From contig QFQM01000050.1 of NCBI GenBank assembly GCA_003243255.1, positions 1 to 26,392 of the forward strand: 26,392 nt of DNA, given 5' to 3'. The DNA comes from Flavobacterium psychrophilum. GTDB taxonomy: Bacteria; Bacteroidota; Bacteroidia; Flavobacteriales; Flavobacteriaceae. Numbering within the stretch: position 1 is the stretch's first letter; every line of letters starts with the position of its first letter. A program made the translations under genes and the position numbers. Shown piece by piece: positions 1 through 8,306 of this stretch. Below the pieces are notes generated by a model, which searched no databases, had not been told where the DNA came from, and saw only the letters and a list, made by a program, of their open reading frames with translations.

Positions 1-3000
1 CTAGCGTACCGTAGATCTCTGCCGCCCTGGTATTCAGGTTGAAGGTCGCGATACCATCGGTATCGCTGGCGCCGTCATCACAAAGCTCGTAATCCGTCGG
101 TTCTGTAGCAATTGGGCTCTGGTTGACGATCAGCTGCAACGTTACGATGTCAAAACAGTCCGTAGTATTGGAATTGACACGTATATAAAGTGTCTGGCCA
201 TGCTGATTAATATTAGGATAATTGTTAATGTTAGGTACAGGATTTACATTAAATTCAGCATCCTGTGGTGTCTCATGTACCGTAACTGTAACACCGCCCA
301 AAGCATTTTGAATAGCCTGGATAGTATTGGTCAGATCAAAATATTCAAAACCGTCATTATTAGAATCACATTCTTCTAAAGGTACAGGTTGTGGAATAGG
401 AGGTAAGCCGCCCGGAGGATTATTAACAGTAACTCCGGTAAGTAAAGATGTACAGTCAGCACTTGCTCTTACCGTTACATTGTATGTTCCCTGAAGCACA
501 TTATTGAATATAGGATTAGGCTGATAGTCTGTTCCGTTAATGCTATAAGTAAGCCCTGTTCCCAGTGGAGAGTTAATTGTTATGCTACCTGTTGTTGCGG
601 CACATTGCGGGTGCGCAACCGTTACGTCGGCTACTGCCGGAGGAGCAGGAACCGGATTGATAGTTATATTAGCTGTTTGAGAAGTACATCCGGATGCATT
701 TTGAACCGTTATCTGGTAATTGCCGGAAGTAAGATTACTGAAGGTTGTACTGCTCTGGAAATTAATTCCGTCAATGCTATAAGCTATACCTGCTCCTGTA
801 GGAGTGTTTACAGTTATTGTGCCTGTAGTAGCCAAACATGTGGTTTGAGTTACAGTTACATTGGCAACAGCCGGTACAGGAGGAGCAGGATTTATTATAA
901 TATCAGTAGTTATAGAGGTACATCCTGATGCATTTTGTACAGTCACATGGTATGTGCCCGCTACTAATCCGTTAAAGACGGTTGATGCCTGAAATGTTGT
1001 TCCGTTAATGCTGTATGTTATTCCCGTTCCTGTTGGTGTATCTACTGTAATAGAACCTGTAGACACTGTACATGAAGGTTGGCTTACTGTTACAGTAGCA
1101 ACTGCCGGAGGTGTAGGTACGGGATTAATAATGATATTCGGAGTTACTGACGTACACCCTGAAGCATTTTGTACTGTTATATGATACGTTCCCGGTGTAA
1201 GGTTAGCAAACAACGTAGTTGTTTGGAAGGTAGTGCCATCAATACTATACGTGAATCCGGTACCAGTTGGAGTGTTTATAGTTATGCTTCCTGTTGAAGT
1301 TGTACAGGTAGGCTGTATAACAGTTGTGTTAGCTATAGCGGGTATAACAGGAGCGGAATTAATAATTATTGGGCTTGTAGCCGAAGTACATCCGGCAGCA
1401 TTCATTACTGTAACAGTATATGAGCCCGGATTCAGGTTAGTAAATGTTGTTGTTGTCTGGAAATTTGTTCCGTCGATACTGTAGGTAATTCCGGCACCAG
1501 TAGGTGTATTTACACTTATTGTACCTGTTGATACTGTACAAGTTGGCTGCGTTGTGGTTACAGTTGCTACAGCCGGAGTTGTCGGTGCAGCGTTTATTGT
1601 TATTGGTGCAGTAACCGAAGTACATCCTGCCGTGTTCATTACGGTAACAGTATATGAACCCGAAACAAGATTAGCAAATGAAGTACCTGTCTGGAAAGTA
1701 GTTCCATCAATGCTATAGGTTAATCCTGAACCTGTAGGGTTATTTATAATTATAGTACCTGTTGAAGTTGTACAGCCAGGTTGTGTAATCGTAGTGTCTG
1801 CAACGGCTGGAGCCGACGGAACAGTAGTAATTGTTATTGGTCCCGTTACCGATGTACATCCTCCGGAATTAACAGTCACAGTGTAGTTTCCGGGAATAAG
1901 ATTAGCAAAAGTTGTTCCTGCCTGGAAATTAGTTCCATCAATGCTATAGGTTAAGCCCGTGCCCGTAGGTGTATTAACAGTTATTGTACCTGTAGGTGTA
2001 GTACATGTAGGTTGAGTTAGGGTTGTATTGGCAACTGCAGGAGAGGCCGGAGAACCATTAATGATGATACTACCTGTTACCGATGTACACCCTCCTGAAT
2101 TAACGGTAACAGTGTAGTTTCCCGGGGCAAGATTTGCAAATGTTGTTCCTGCCTGGAAAGTAGTTCCGTCAATACTATAAGTAAATCCTGCGCCTGTAGG
2201 TGTGTTCACAACAATAGTTCCTGTAGCTGTTGCGCATGTAGGCTGGGTAACAGTTGTAGTAGCAACTGCCGGAGCACCCGGAGCCGGATTAATTACGATT
2301 GGTAAACTTACAGATGTACAATTGGTGCTGTTTCTTACTGTTATTGTATATGACCCCGGAGCTAAATTATTAAAAACCAAACCTGGCTGAAATGTTGTTC
2401 CATTTATACTGTATGTCAGTCCGGTGCCAGTAGGGGCAGTAACAGTAATGCTACCTGTTGCAGTTGCGCATGTGGGCTGTGTAGTTGTCACCGTTGCTAT
2501 TGCAGGAGCAGGGTTAACCGCAAGTTGTGCCGCATTGCTAACCAAAAGACAAGCAGATGATGTTATTTCGCAATAGTACTGGTTTGCATCAAAACTTAAA
2601 GGAATCTGTGTTATTGTCAGTGTGCTTGTTGTCGCACCCGAATAGTTGGTATTATTGGTTACATTAACCCATGTTCCGGCAGCATTTAAAACTTTCCACT
2701 GGTAAGTAAATCCGGCAGAAGGATTTACAGCAACAGTATATGTAGTGCTTCCATTCTCACAAACGGTTGCTGATACAGGTTGCGTAATGGTTGGAATTGG
2801 AGTAGGGGTAATAGTATGTGATCCTAAATCCTGACACAGATTATTTGGAGTAGCACTTGACCCAGTCGGTCCGGGGTGCATTGTTATGTTCCAATCGTTA
2901 TTGTTATATGTAGGGGTGGGAGCAACAGCATTAGGTTTTCTGATGAGTGTAAAACCAGGTGATGAAGGAGGAGAGATAACACGGTCTATTACTATTCCGT

Positions 3001-4129
3001 TTTTTAATAGTTCAAACTTGTCATCCTGATTAAAGCCACTTCCTATTGATGCAGCTGATGATGGCGGCGCACATAAAGCAGGATTCGGTTCACTACATGC
3101 AATAAGATAGGTTGCACCGGCATTTATTATACCGGTAAGGTTTAATATATCATTGCTAAGGGGTGTTGCAGCATTGTCTACAAAACGATAAAGTGTATAA
3201 CCATTAAGATTTATTGGTAAAGAAGTAGGATTGTATAATTCAATCATTCCGCCGCTTCCGCCTTTCTGATCATAGATTTCAGAAATAAATATTTCGGTAA
3301 AATTATTGGTACACGATGGGGTGAGTACATTAAAAGAGCCTGTTGAGTTTCCGTCACAGCCATTGGAGGTAATGGTTATAACGCCAGTTGCAGCGGTAGC
3401 AGGTACAGTGGCTTTTATGGTAGTATCTGATATGACTGTAAAAGCAGCAGCATTTATCCCGTTGAATTTTACCGCTGTTGCATTAGCAAAACCTGTTCCT
3501 GTGATTGTAACTATTGTGTTTGCAGGGCCTGAAACAGGTAAGAAAGAAGAAATAACTGCGGCTGTACAGTTAGAGGTTACAAGCCCGTTCAGGGTAAAAT
3601 CATCGAGCCTGAAATTTCCGCCCGTTCCACCCGTAAGTGTAAGGGTTACTGTTATCGTTCCGGTTAATCCTGTTATGGGTGTGCTGACATTTGTAACTCC
3701 GACAGGAGCACCAATGGTAGGAGTTGTTCCGGAGCCTACATTAGTACCATTTATAGATAATGTCCAGGCAGTAGGGCCTATGCTGCTTCGTTGTCTCCAA
3801 AAATCAAATGAGGTAACTTCTAACTGATAGCTATTGGCTACATTAAAAGTTAAGTTTATAGTGTTGGTTCCTGCGGCTGTCAGCATTGTGATAGCCGTAG
3901 AAGCTCCCGCTCCGGGATTGCTCGTCCATGAGTTGACGCTATTGGTCCAGGATGAACCTGACAGATGAGTATCTATTGTTGGTGGCGGAACATTATACGG
4001 ATGCGTTGAGATTGCCGAAGTCCCGAAATTATGATAGTAGACCTGAGAATGGCTTTTAAAACCTAATAAAAAAAGAAGCATTAAGCTTAAAAAAGCAATT
4101 TTTCTATTTGTAAAACAAGTATTTAGCAT
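1..4129 (-). CDS. Large secreted multidomain repeat protein (probable T9SS adhesin), C-terminus beyond left edge
   Basis: The frame is open from ATG at 4129 to the left edge, so about 1376 residues are visible and the C-terminus is missing. An ATG at 4134 hits a stop after three codons and was excluded. A signal peptide of about 29 residues ends in KSHSQ, followed by VYYHNFG. Next come a jellyroll-like domain ending in FRLDDFTLNG, an IPT/TIG domain (SGPANTIVTITGTGF), a lamin-tail-like domain (ISEIYDQKGGSGGMIEL), an Ig-like domain, and nine SprB-like repeats of 77-78 residues. Nearest the left edge are modules of the kind common in T9SS substrates (EECDSNNDGFEYFDL, ELCDDGASDTDGIATFNL). The order up to the repeats matches the upstream neighbour at 4279-8112, so the two are tandem paralogs. 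By family a cell-surface or secreted adhesin is likely; the sorting domain itself is not visible. The function is inferred from architecture only. Confidence 0.9.
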   Translation of the reverse strand, partial: MLNTCFTNRKIAFLSLMLLFLLGFKSHSQVYYHNFGTSAISTHPYNVPPPTIDTHLSGSSWTNSVNSWTSNPGAGASTAITMLTAAGTNTINLTFNVANSYQLEVTSFDFWRQRSSIGPTAWTLSINGTNVGSGTTPTIGAPVGVTNVSTPITGLTGTITVTLTLTGGTGGNFRLDDFTLNGLVTSNCTAAVISSFLPVSGPANTIVTITGTGFANATAVKFNGINAAAFTVISDTTIKATVPATAATGVITITSNGCDGNSTGSFNVLTPSCTNNFTEIFISEIYDQKGGSGGMIELYNPTSLPINLNGYTLYRFVDNAATPLSNDILNLTGIINAGATYLIACSEPNPALCAPPSSAASIGSGFNQDDKFELLKNGIVIDRVISPPSSPGFTLIRKPNAVAPTPTYNNNDWNITMHPGPTGSSATPNNLCQDLGSHTITPTPIPTITQPVSATVCENGSTTYTVAVNPSAGFTYQWKVLNAAGTWVNVTNNTNYSGATTSTLTITQIPLSFDANQYYCEITSSACLLVSNAAQLAVNPAPAIATVTTTQPTCATATGSITVTAPTGTGLTYSINGTTFQPGLVFNNLAPGSYTITVRNSTNCTSVSLPIVINPAPGAPAVATTTVTQPTCATATGTIVVNTPTGAGFTYSIDGTTFQAGTTFANLAPGNYTVTVNSGGCTSVTGSIIINGSPASPAVANTTLTQPTCTTPTGTITVNTPTGTGLTYSIDGTNFQAGTTFANLIPGNYTVTVNSGGCTSVTGPITITTVPSAPAVADTTITQPGCTTSTGTIIINNPTGSGLTYSIDGTTFQTGTSFANLVSGSYTVTVMNTAGCTSVTAPITINAAPTTPAVATVTTTQPTCTVSTGTISVNTPTGAGITYSIDGTNFQTTTTFTNLNPGSYTVTVMNAAGCTSATSPIIINSAPVIPAIANTTVIQPTCTTSTGSITINTPTGTGFTYSIDGTTFQTTTLFANLTPGTYHITVQNASGCTSVTPNIIINPVPTPPAVATVTVSQPSCTVSTGSITVDTPTGTGITYSINGTTFQASTVFNGLVAGTYHVTVQNASGCTSITTDIIINPAPPVPAVANVTVTQTTCLATTGTITVNTPTGAGIAYSIDGINFQSSTTFSNLTSGNYQITVQNASGCTSQTANITINPVPAPPAVADVTVAHPQCAATTGSITINSPLGTGLTYSINGTDYQPNPIFNNVLQGTYNVTVRASADCTSLLTGVTVNNPPGGLPPIPQPVPLEECDSNNDGFEYFDLTNTIQAIQNALGGVTVTVHETPQDAEFNVNPVPNINNYPNINQHGQTLYIRVNSNTTDCFDIVTLQLIVNQSPIATEPTDYELCDDGASDTDGIATFNLNTRAAEIYGTL
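385..2517 (-). repeat. Nine in-frame SprB-like repeats, 231-234 bp each
   Basis: The codons around a conserved Gly-Cys-Thr recur at 450, 684, 918, 1152, 1386, 1620, 1854, 2085 and 2316. Spacing is 234 bp except for two 231-bp steps, so each unit is 77 or 78 residues. Each unit reads roughly QPTC...G.ITV...G.G.TYSIDG..FQ...F.NL.PG.YTVTVKN..GCTS, with two cysteines. The units are clearly homologous but diverged, so this is protein-level tandem duplication inside one gene. End points are approximate. Confidence 0.9.
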
Positions 4130-4233
4130 ACCATTTTTTATCAGCCGAAATTATACCTATTTGAGGTTTGGGGTATTTTGAAATGGTTATTTAATGATGA
4201 ACTTGTTGTGATAAAATTGTAAAGATTGTAAAG

Positions 4234-4259
4234 AAAAAAAGCCGCTATTGCGGCTTTTT
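4234..4259 (-). terminator. Intrinsic terminator after the second repeat protein
   Basis: The stem AAAAAGCCGC / GCGGCTTTTT has a 4-nt loop and continues into a T run on the minus strand. It lies 20 nt downstream of the stop at 4279 and before the paralog starting at 4129. The two paralogs are therefore probably transcribed separately. Confidence 0.88.
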
Positions 4260-4278
4260 CATATAAGTTGTGATATTC

Positions 4279-7200
4279 TTAATCTCTTCGGTTTATGTAT
4301 ACCCAACCAGTTTGCTGATTGCCGGCCGATTCAATTACATAATAATATGTTCCGGTAGGCAGTTCAGTATCCTGATTTGTTTGCCCATGCCATTCATTAG
4401 TGTAATTGTTTTTAGAATAAACTTCATGTCCGTAACGATTAAAAATGCTTAGTTTAGTAACATTCATTCCCGTCAGATTAAAGTTGTCGTTCATACCGTC
4501 ATTATCCGGCGAAATACCTCTGGGAATTGAACAGAAATAGCTGTCTACGTTAACACTTGTAGTATTTTCACACCCTTCGGCATTTGTTATTGTTACAGTA
4601 AATTCAACAGGATAATTTACCGAACCTGAAGTGGTGATTAGGTATTGGGTTACATTAAATGTATTCTCATTATTACCAACTGTAGTGCCCTGAGCATTTT
4701 TCCATTCAAAAGTAGCTGTGCCCACATCAAATGAATTATCAAGTGGTAATGCCTCTATAATATAGTTCGCTCCTGATGGATTATCTATACATCCCTGGTT
4801 TATGGTTATTTGTGGTAAATCAGGAACATTATTTACAGTTATGGAAGGTGATACCGAAGTGCAACCCGATGTATTCTTCACTGTAACAGTATAGTTACCC
4901 GGAGCAAGGTTGCCAAATGTTGTACCTGCCTGGAAGTTTATTCCATCGATACTATAAGTCAGATCTGAGCCAAGCGGCGCAGTTATGTTTATGCTTCCTG
5001 TTGCTACAGCACATGTAGGCTGTATTGTTGTTACCGATGCTACAGCAGGTACACCTGAAATTACATTTATAGTGATAGCTGACGTTACCGAGGTACATTC
5101 GGCAGCATTTTTCACTGTAACGGTATAATTACCGGGGGCAAGATTACCGAATTCAGTTTCAGCCTGAAAGTCAACTCCGTTAATGCTGTATGTTAAATCG
5201 GCTGCAAGCGGCGAAGTAACGGTGATGCTTCCGGTAGGCGAAGCACATGTAGGCTGTACTGATGTTACTGCTGCAACTGCCGGGGCATTAGGTGGCGTAT
5301 TTATTATAATGACCGATGATATTGAAGTACATCCATCCGCATTTTTTACGGTTATAGTATAGCTGTCCGGAACAAGGTTTGTAAATGTTGTTTCTGATTG
5401 ATATGTTATACCATCAATACTGTATGTTAGTCCTGATGCAACAGGCGCAGTTACAGTAATTCTTCCTGTAGGTGTTGTACAGGTAGGGTCAACAACTGAA
5501 ACTGTTGCTGTAGCCGGTGCAGCCGGAGCCACATTTATTGTTACAGGAGCAGTAACCGAAGTACATTCCGTTGCGTTTTTTACGGTAATTACATATGCAC
5601 CCGGAACAAGGTTTGTAAATGTAGTTCCTGACTGATATGTTGCTCCTCCATCAATACTGTAAGTAAGGTCGGCAGCAAGAGGGTTTGTAATAGTGATGCT
5701 TCCGTTTTGTATTGTACAGGTAGGCTGGGTTGTTGTTACTGTAGCAACTGCAGGTGCACCCGGAGCAGGATTAATTATAACAGGAGCTGAAACCGAAGTA
5801 CATCCTGCCGCATTTTTTACAGTTATAGTATAAGATCCCGGGGTAAGGTTGCTAAAAGTAGTTCCGTTCTGGAAATTTGTTCCATCTGTGCTGTAGGTTA
5901 AATCTGCAGCAAGAGGTGAAATAACAGTAATGCTTCCTGTTGGTGTTGCACAGGTTGGCTGTATTGTGGTTACTGTTGCTGCTGCCGGGGTTGTTGGGGC
6001 AGCATTTATTGATATTGGAGCCGTAACCGAAGTACATCCTGTTGCATTTTTTACGGTAACTACATAAGTTCCCGCAGTAAGGTTTGCAAAAGTACTTCCC
6101 GGCTGAAAGTTTGTCCCGTCAATGCTATAAGTTATATCTGCAGCAAGAGGCGAAGTTATGGTTATGCTTCCGGTAGCTACTGTACATGTAGGCTGAGCGG
6201 TTGTAACTATTGCTACAGCCGGTGCGGCAGGAGCAGTGTCTATTGTTACCTGTAGCGGTGTAGAAATACATCCGGCTGCGTTTTTTACCGTAACAGGGTA
6301 TGTTCCCGGAACAAGATTGTTAAAAACAGGAGAAGCCTGATATGTAATTCCGCCATCTATACTATAAGTAAGATCGGCAGCAAGAGGAGTTGTAACAGTA
6401 ATGGTTCCGAAAGCAATTGTACATGTAGGCTGTGAAGTAGTAACAGTTACTACCGCTGGCTGAGGGGTTACCGCAAGACGGGCCGCATTACTTATAATAG
6501 TACAGGTGGTACCTGATACCATTTCGCAATAATACTGATTGCCGTTAAAAGAAGCAGGAACTCCGTTTAAGGTTAATGTTGCCGTCTCTGTACCGGAGTA
6601 ATTTACTCCGTTAGTAAGGTTTACCCAGTTGTTTCCAACAAGTACTTTCCATTGGTATGTAAATCCTGTTGGGTTGCTTAATGCTACTGTAAAAGCAGTA
6701 GTGCCATTTTCGCAAATTGTTGCTGATGCAGGATTGGTTACAGTAGGATTGGTTACAGTAGGATCGGTTCCGCCCGGTATTGGATTTACAATATGATTTC
6801 CAAGGTCCTGGCAAAAATTGTTAGGAAGGTTAACTCCCGGCTGATCTTCAGGATGCAGGGTAATATTCCAGTCATTTGCATTGAATGTTGTTACAGGAGC
6901 TACGGCATCCGGTTTTCTGATCTGAGTAAAGCCTTTTTGAGAAGGAGTGTTAACCCTGTCTATTGCCGTTCCGTTTTTTAGAAGTTCGAATTTATCATTA
7001 TCATTAAAACCGCTTCCTAATGTAGCTGACGAAGAAGGCGCAACGCAGATTGAAGGATTTGGAGCAGAACATGCTACAAGATATACCATTTCTGAACCAA
7101 GTGTTCCTGTCAGATTCAGGATGTATCCTCCGGCAGGTGTAGTATCTGTAATATTGCCAAATCGTTGTAGCGTATAGCCCGATAAATTGATAGTAGCTGT

Positions 7201-8112
7201 TGTAGGATTATAAATTTCTATCATACCGCCACTTCCTGATTCCTGATCATAAAGTTCAGATATATATAAATCGGAAGGAGGAAGAGGAATTGTACAATTG
7301 TCATCTATCACAGTGAAAACGCTACCATTTCCGGGGCATCCATTTGTAGTAACAGAAACTGGCCCTGTAGTTGCTGTTGCGGGTAGAGTTGCTGTTATAG
7401 AAGTATCTGAAACAACTGTGAATAAAGCATCAACGCCATTGAATTTTACAGATGAACTTCCTGTTCCGTTCATAAAACCGCTACCAGTTATGGTAACAAG
7501 TGTATTTGCAGGGCCTGATGAAGGACTTGATGAAGTTATTACGGGTGCTGTACATGTGGCTGTAACAAGGCCGTTAAGTGTAAAATCATCGACACGAAAT
7601 GTTCCGGCTCCCGAACCTCCACTAAGGGTAATTACCACATTTACAGTTCCTGTAAGGCCTGCTACAGTATTTGCTACGGCTAATGTGCCTGTTGCTGCTC
7701 CTGTTTGAGGTATTGTGCCTGTACCTACATTAATTCCGTTAATAGCCATTGACCAGTTTTGGCCTCCTGATGGGCTACGTTGCCTCCAGAAAGAAAAGGA
7801 GTCAACAGAAAGTTGTTTACCGGTGGCTACCGTAAAACTAAGAGTTACTGAAGTAGTGCCTGTAAAATTAGTCAGGCCCAATGCCATACCCGATGAACCG
7901 TTATAGCTTATCCACGATCCTGCATTGTTTGTCCAAACCGAATTTGAAAGATCGGAATTCATTAAAGACGGAGCTGCCGTGTAAGGATAGCTATTGATTG
8001 TTGTTGTGCCAAAATTATGCTGATATACCTGTGCTGACATTAAGTTTAACAAAGAGAATATCAATACAATAGTAAAAGCTAATTTTCTTGAGAAAGTAAT
8101 TTTTTTGCGCAT
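4279..8112 (-). CDS. Secreted multidomain SprB-like repeat protein with gliding-motility-type C-terminal domain
   Basis: It encodes 1277 residues from the ATG at 8112; an in-frame TTG at 8145 would only prepend residues ahead of a normal signal peptide. Domains in order: signal peptide 1-28 (ending MSAQ), jellyroll-like domain about 29-185 with FRVDDFTLNG, IPT/TIG 190-270, lamin-tail-like domain 280-400, Ig-like domain 455-550, seven SprB-like repeats about 555-1100, a linking domain, and a C-terminal domain from about 1191. That last domain carries SPDNDGMNDNF, IFNRYGHEVY and LPTGTYYYVI, the hallmarks of the gliding-motility-associated (CHU_C/TIGR04131) T9SS sorting domain. By family the product is carried across the outer membrane by T9SS and stays at the surface or is released. 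An adhesion role is inferred. It is a paralog of the gene at 1-4129 with two fewer repeats. It has its own terminator. Confidence 0.93.
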   Translation of the reverse strand: MRKKITFSRKLAFTIVLIFSLLNLMSAQVYQHNFGTTTINSYPYTAAPSLMNSDLSNSVWTNNAGSWISYNGSSGMALGLTNFTGTTSVTLSFTVATGKQLSVDSFSFWRQRSPSGGQNWSMAINGINVGTGTIPQTGAATGTLAVANTVAGLTGTVNVVITLSGGSGAGTFRVDDFTLNGLVTATCTAPVITSSSPSSGPANTLVTITGSGFMNGTGSSSVKFNGVDALFTVVSDTSITATLPATATTGPVSVTTNGCPGNGSVFTVIDDNCTIPLPPSDLYISELYDQESGSGGMIEIYNPTTATINLSGYTLQRFGNITDTTPAGGYILNLTGTLGSEMVYLVACSAPNPSICVAPSSSATLGSGFNDNDKFELLKNGTAIDRVNTPSQKGFTQIRKPDAVAPVTTFNANDWNITLHPEDQPGVNLPNNFCQDLGNHIVNPIPGGTDPTVTNPTVTNPASATICENGTTAFTVALSNPTGFTYQWKVLVGNNWVNLTNGVNYSGTETATLTLNGVPASFNGNQYYCEMVSGTTCTIISNAARLAVTPQPAVVTVTTSQPTCTIAFGTITVTTPLAADLTYSIDGGITYQASPVFNNLVPGTYPVTVKNAAGCISTPLQVTIDTAPAAPAVAIVTTAQPTCTVATGSITITSPLAADITYSIDGTNFQPGSTFANLTAGTYVVTVKNATGCTSVTAPISINAAPTTPAAATVTTIQPTCATPTGSITVISPLAADLTYSTDGTNFQNGTTFSNLTPGSYTITVKNAAGCTSVSAPVIINPAPGAPAVATVTTTQPTCTIQNGSITITNPLAADLTYSIDGGATYQSGTTFTNLVPGAYVITVKNATECTSVTAPVTINVAPAAPATATVSVVDPTCTTPTGRITVTAPVASGLTYSIDGITYQSETTFTNLVPDSYTITVKNADGCTSISSVIIINTPPNAPAVAAVTSVQPTCASPTGSITVTSPLAADLTYSINGVDFQAETEFGNLAPGNYTVTVKNAAECTSVTSAITINVISGVPAVASVTTIQPTCAVATGSINITAPLGSDLTYSIDGINFQAGTTFGNLAPGNYTVTVKNTSGCTSVSPSITVNNVPDLPQITINQGCIDNPSGANYIIEALPLDNSFDVGTATFEWKNAQGTTVGNNENTFNVTQYLITTSGSVNYPVEFTVTITNAEGCENTTSVNVDSYFCSIPRGISPDNDGMNDNFNLTGMNVTKLSIFNRYGHEVYSKNNYTNEWHGQTNQDTELPTGTYYYVIESAGNQQTGWVYINRRD
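4813..6450 (-). repeat. Seven in-frame SprB-like repeats, 234-237 bp each
   Basis: The conserved Gly-Cys-Thr codons fall at 4859, 5093, 5327, 5561, 5798, 6032 and 6266. All steps are 234 bp except one of 237 bp, caused by an extra Gly in a GGATYQ segment. Six of seven units carry QPTC (one has DPTC), followed by GSITV-like and LTYSIDG-like segments. This is the same family as the array at 385-2517. Confidence 0.9.
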
Positions 8113-8250
8113 ATTTTTTTGCTTAATTGACAGATTTTTAATCAATTGATAATGTTGCGCAAGCTACCTTTAAAGAAAAAACACCTAATTATTTAAATCT
8201 TATAAAATAGTTATCTAATGCATTTGAAATTTAAGTTTAGGTTAATGTAA

Positions 8251-8285
8251 AATAAAAACTCCGGCAACTTAATAGCTGCCGGAGT
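8251..8285 (-). terminator. Intrinsic terminator after the A-B-C module protein
   Basis: The perfect stem ACTCCGGCA / TGCCGGAGT (8258-8266 with 8277-8285) has a 10-nt loop. It is followed on the minus strand by TTTTTATTTT. It sits 22 nt past the stop at 8307. Confidence 0.9.
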
Positions 8286-8306
8286 ACTTTTTTAAAAGTA
8301 TACTGA

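Noticed and set aside
605..3827. Several plus-strand open frames of 60-170 codons opposite the first giant gene, such as 3306-3827
   Set aside because: They lie antisense to well-conserved repeat and domain sequence and have low-complexity Val/Pro/Thr content from the repeats. None resembles a protein family.
385..6450. Evenly spaced repeats that could suggest a CRISPR or satellite array
   Set aside because: The 234-bp period is a multiple of three, open in one frame, and encodes SprB-like protein repeats. There are no short identical repeats with unique spacers.
8113..8145. N-terminal extension of the second giant protein to a TTG at 8145
   Set aside because: It adds 11 residues ahead of a standard signal peptide that begins at ATG 8112.
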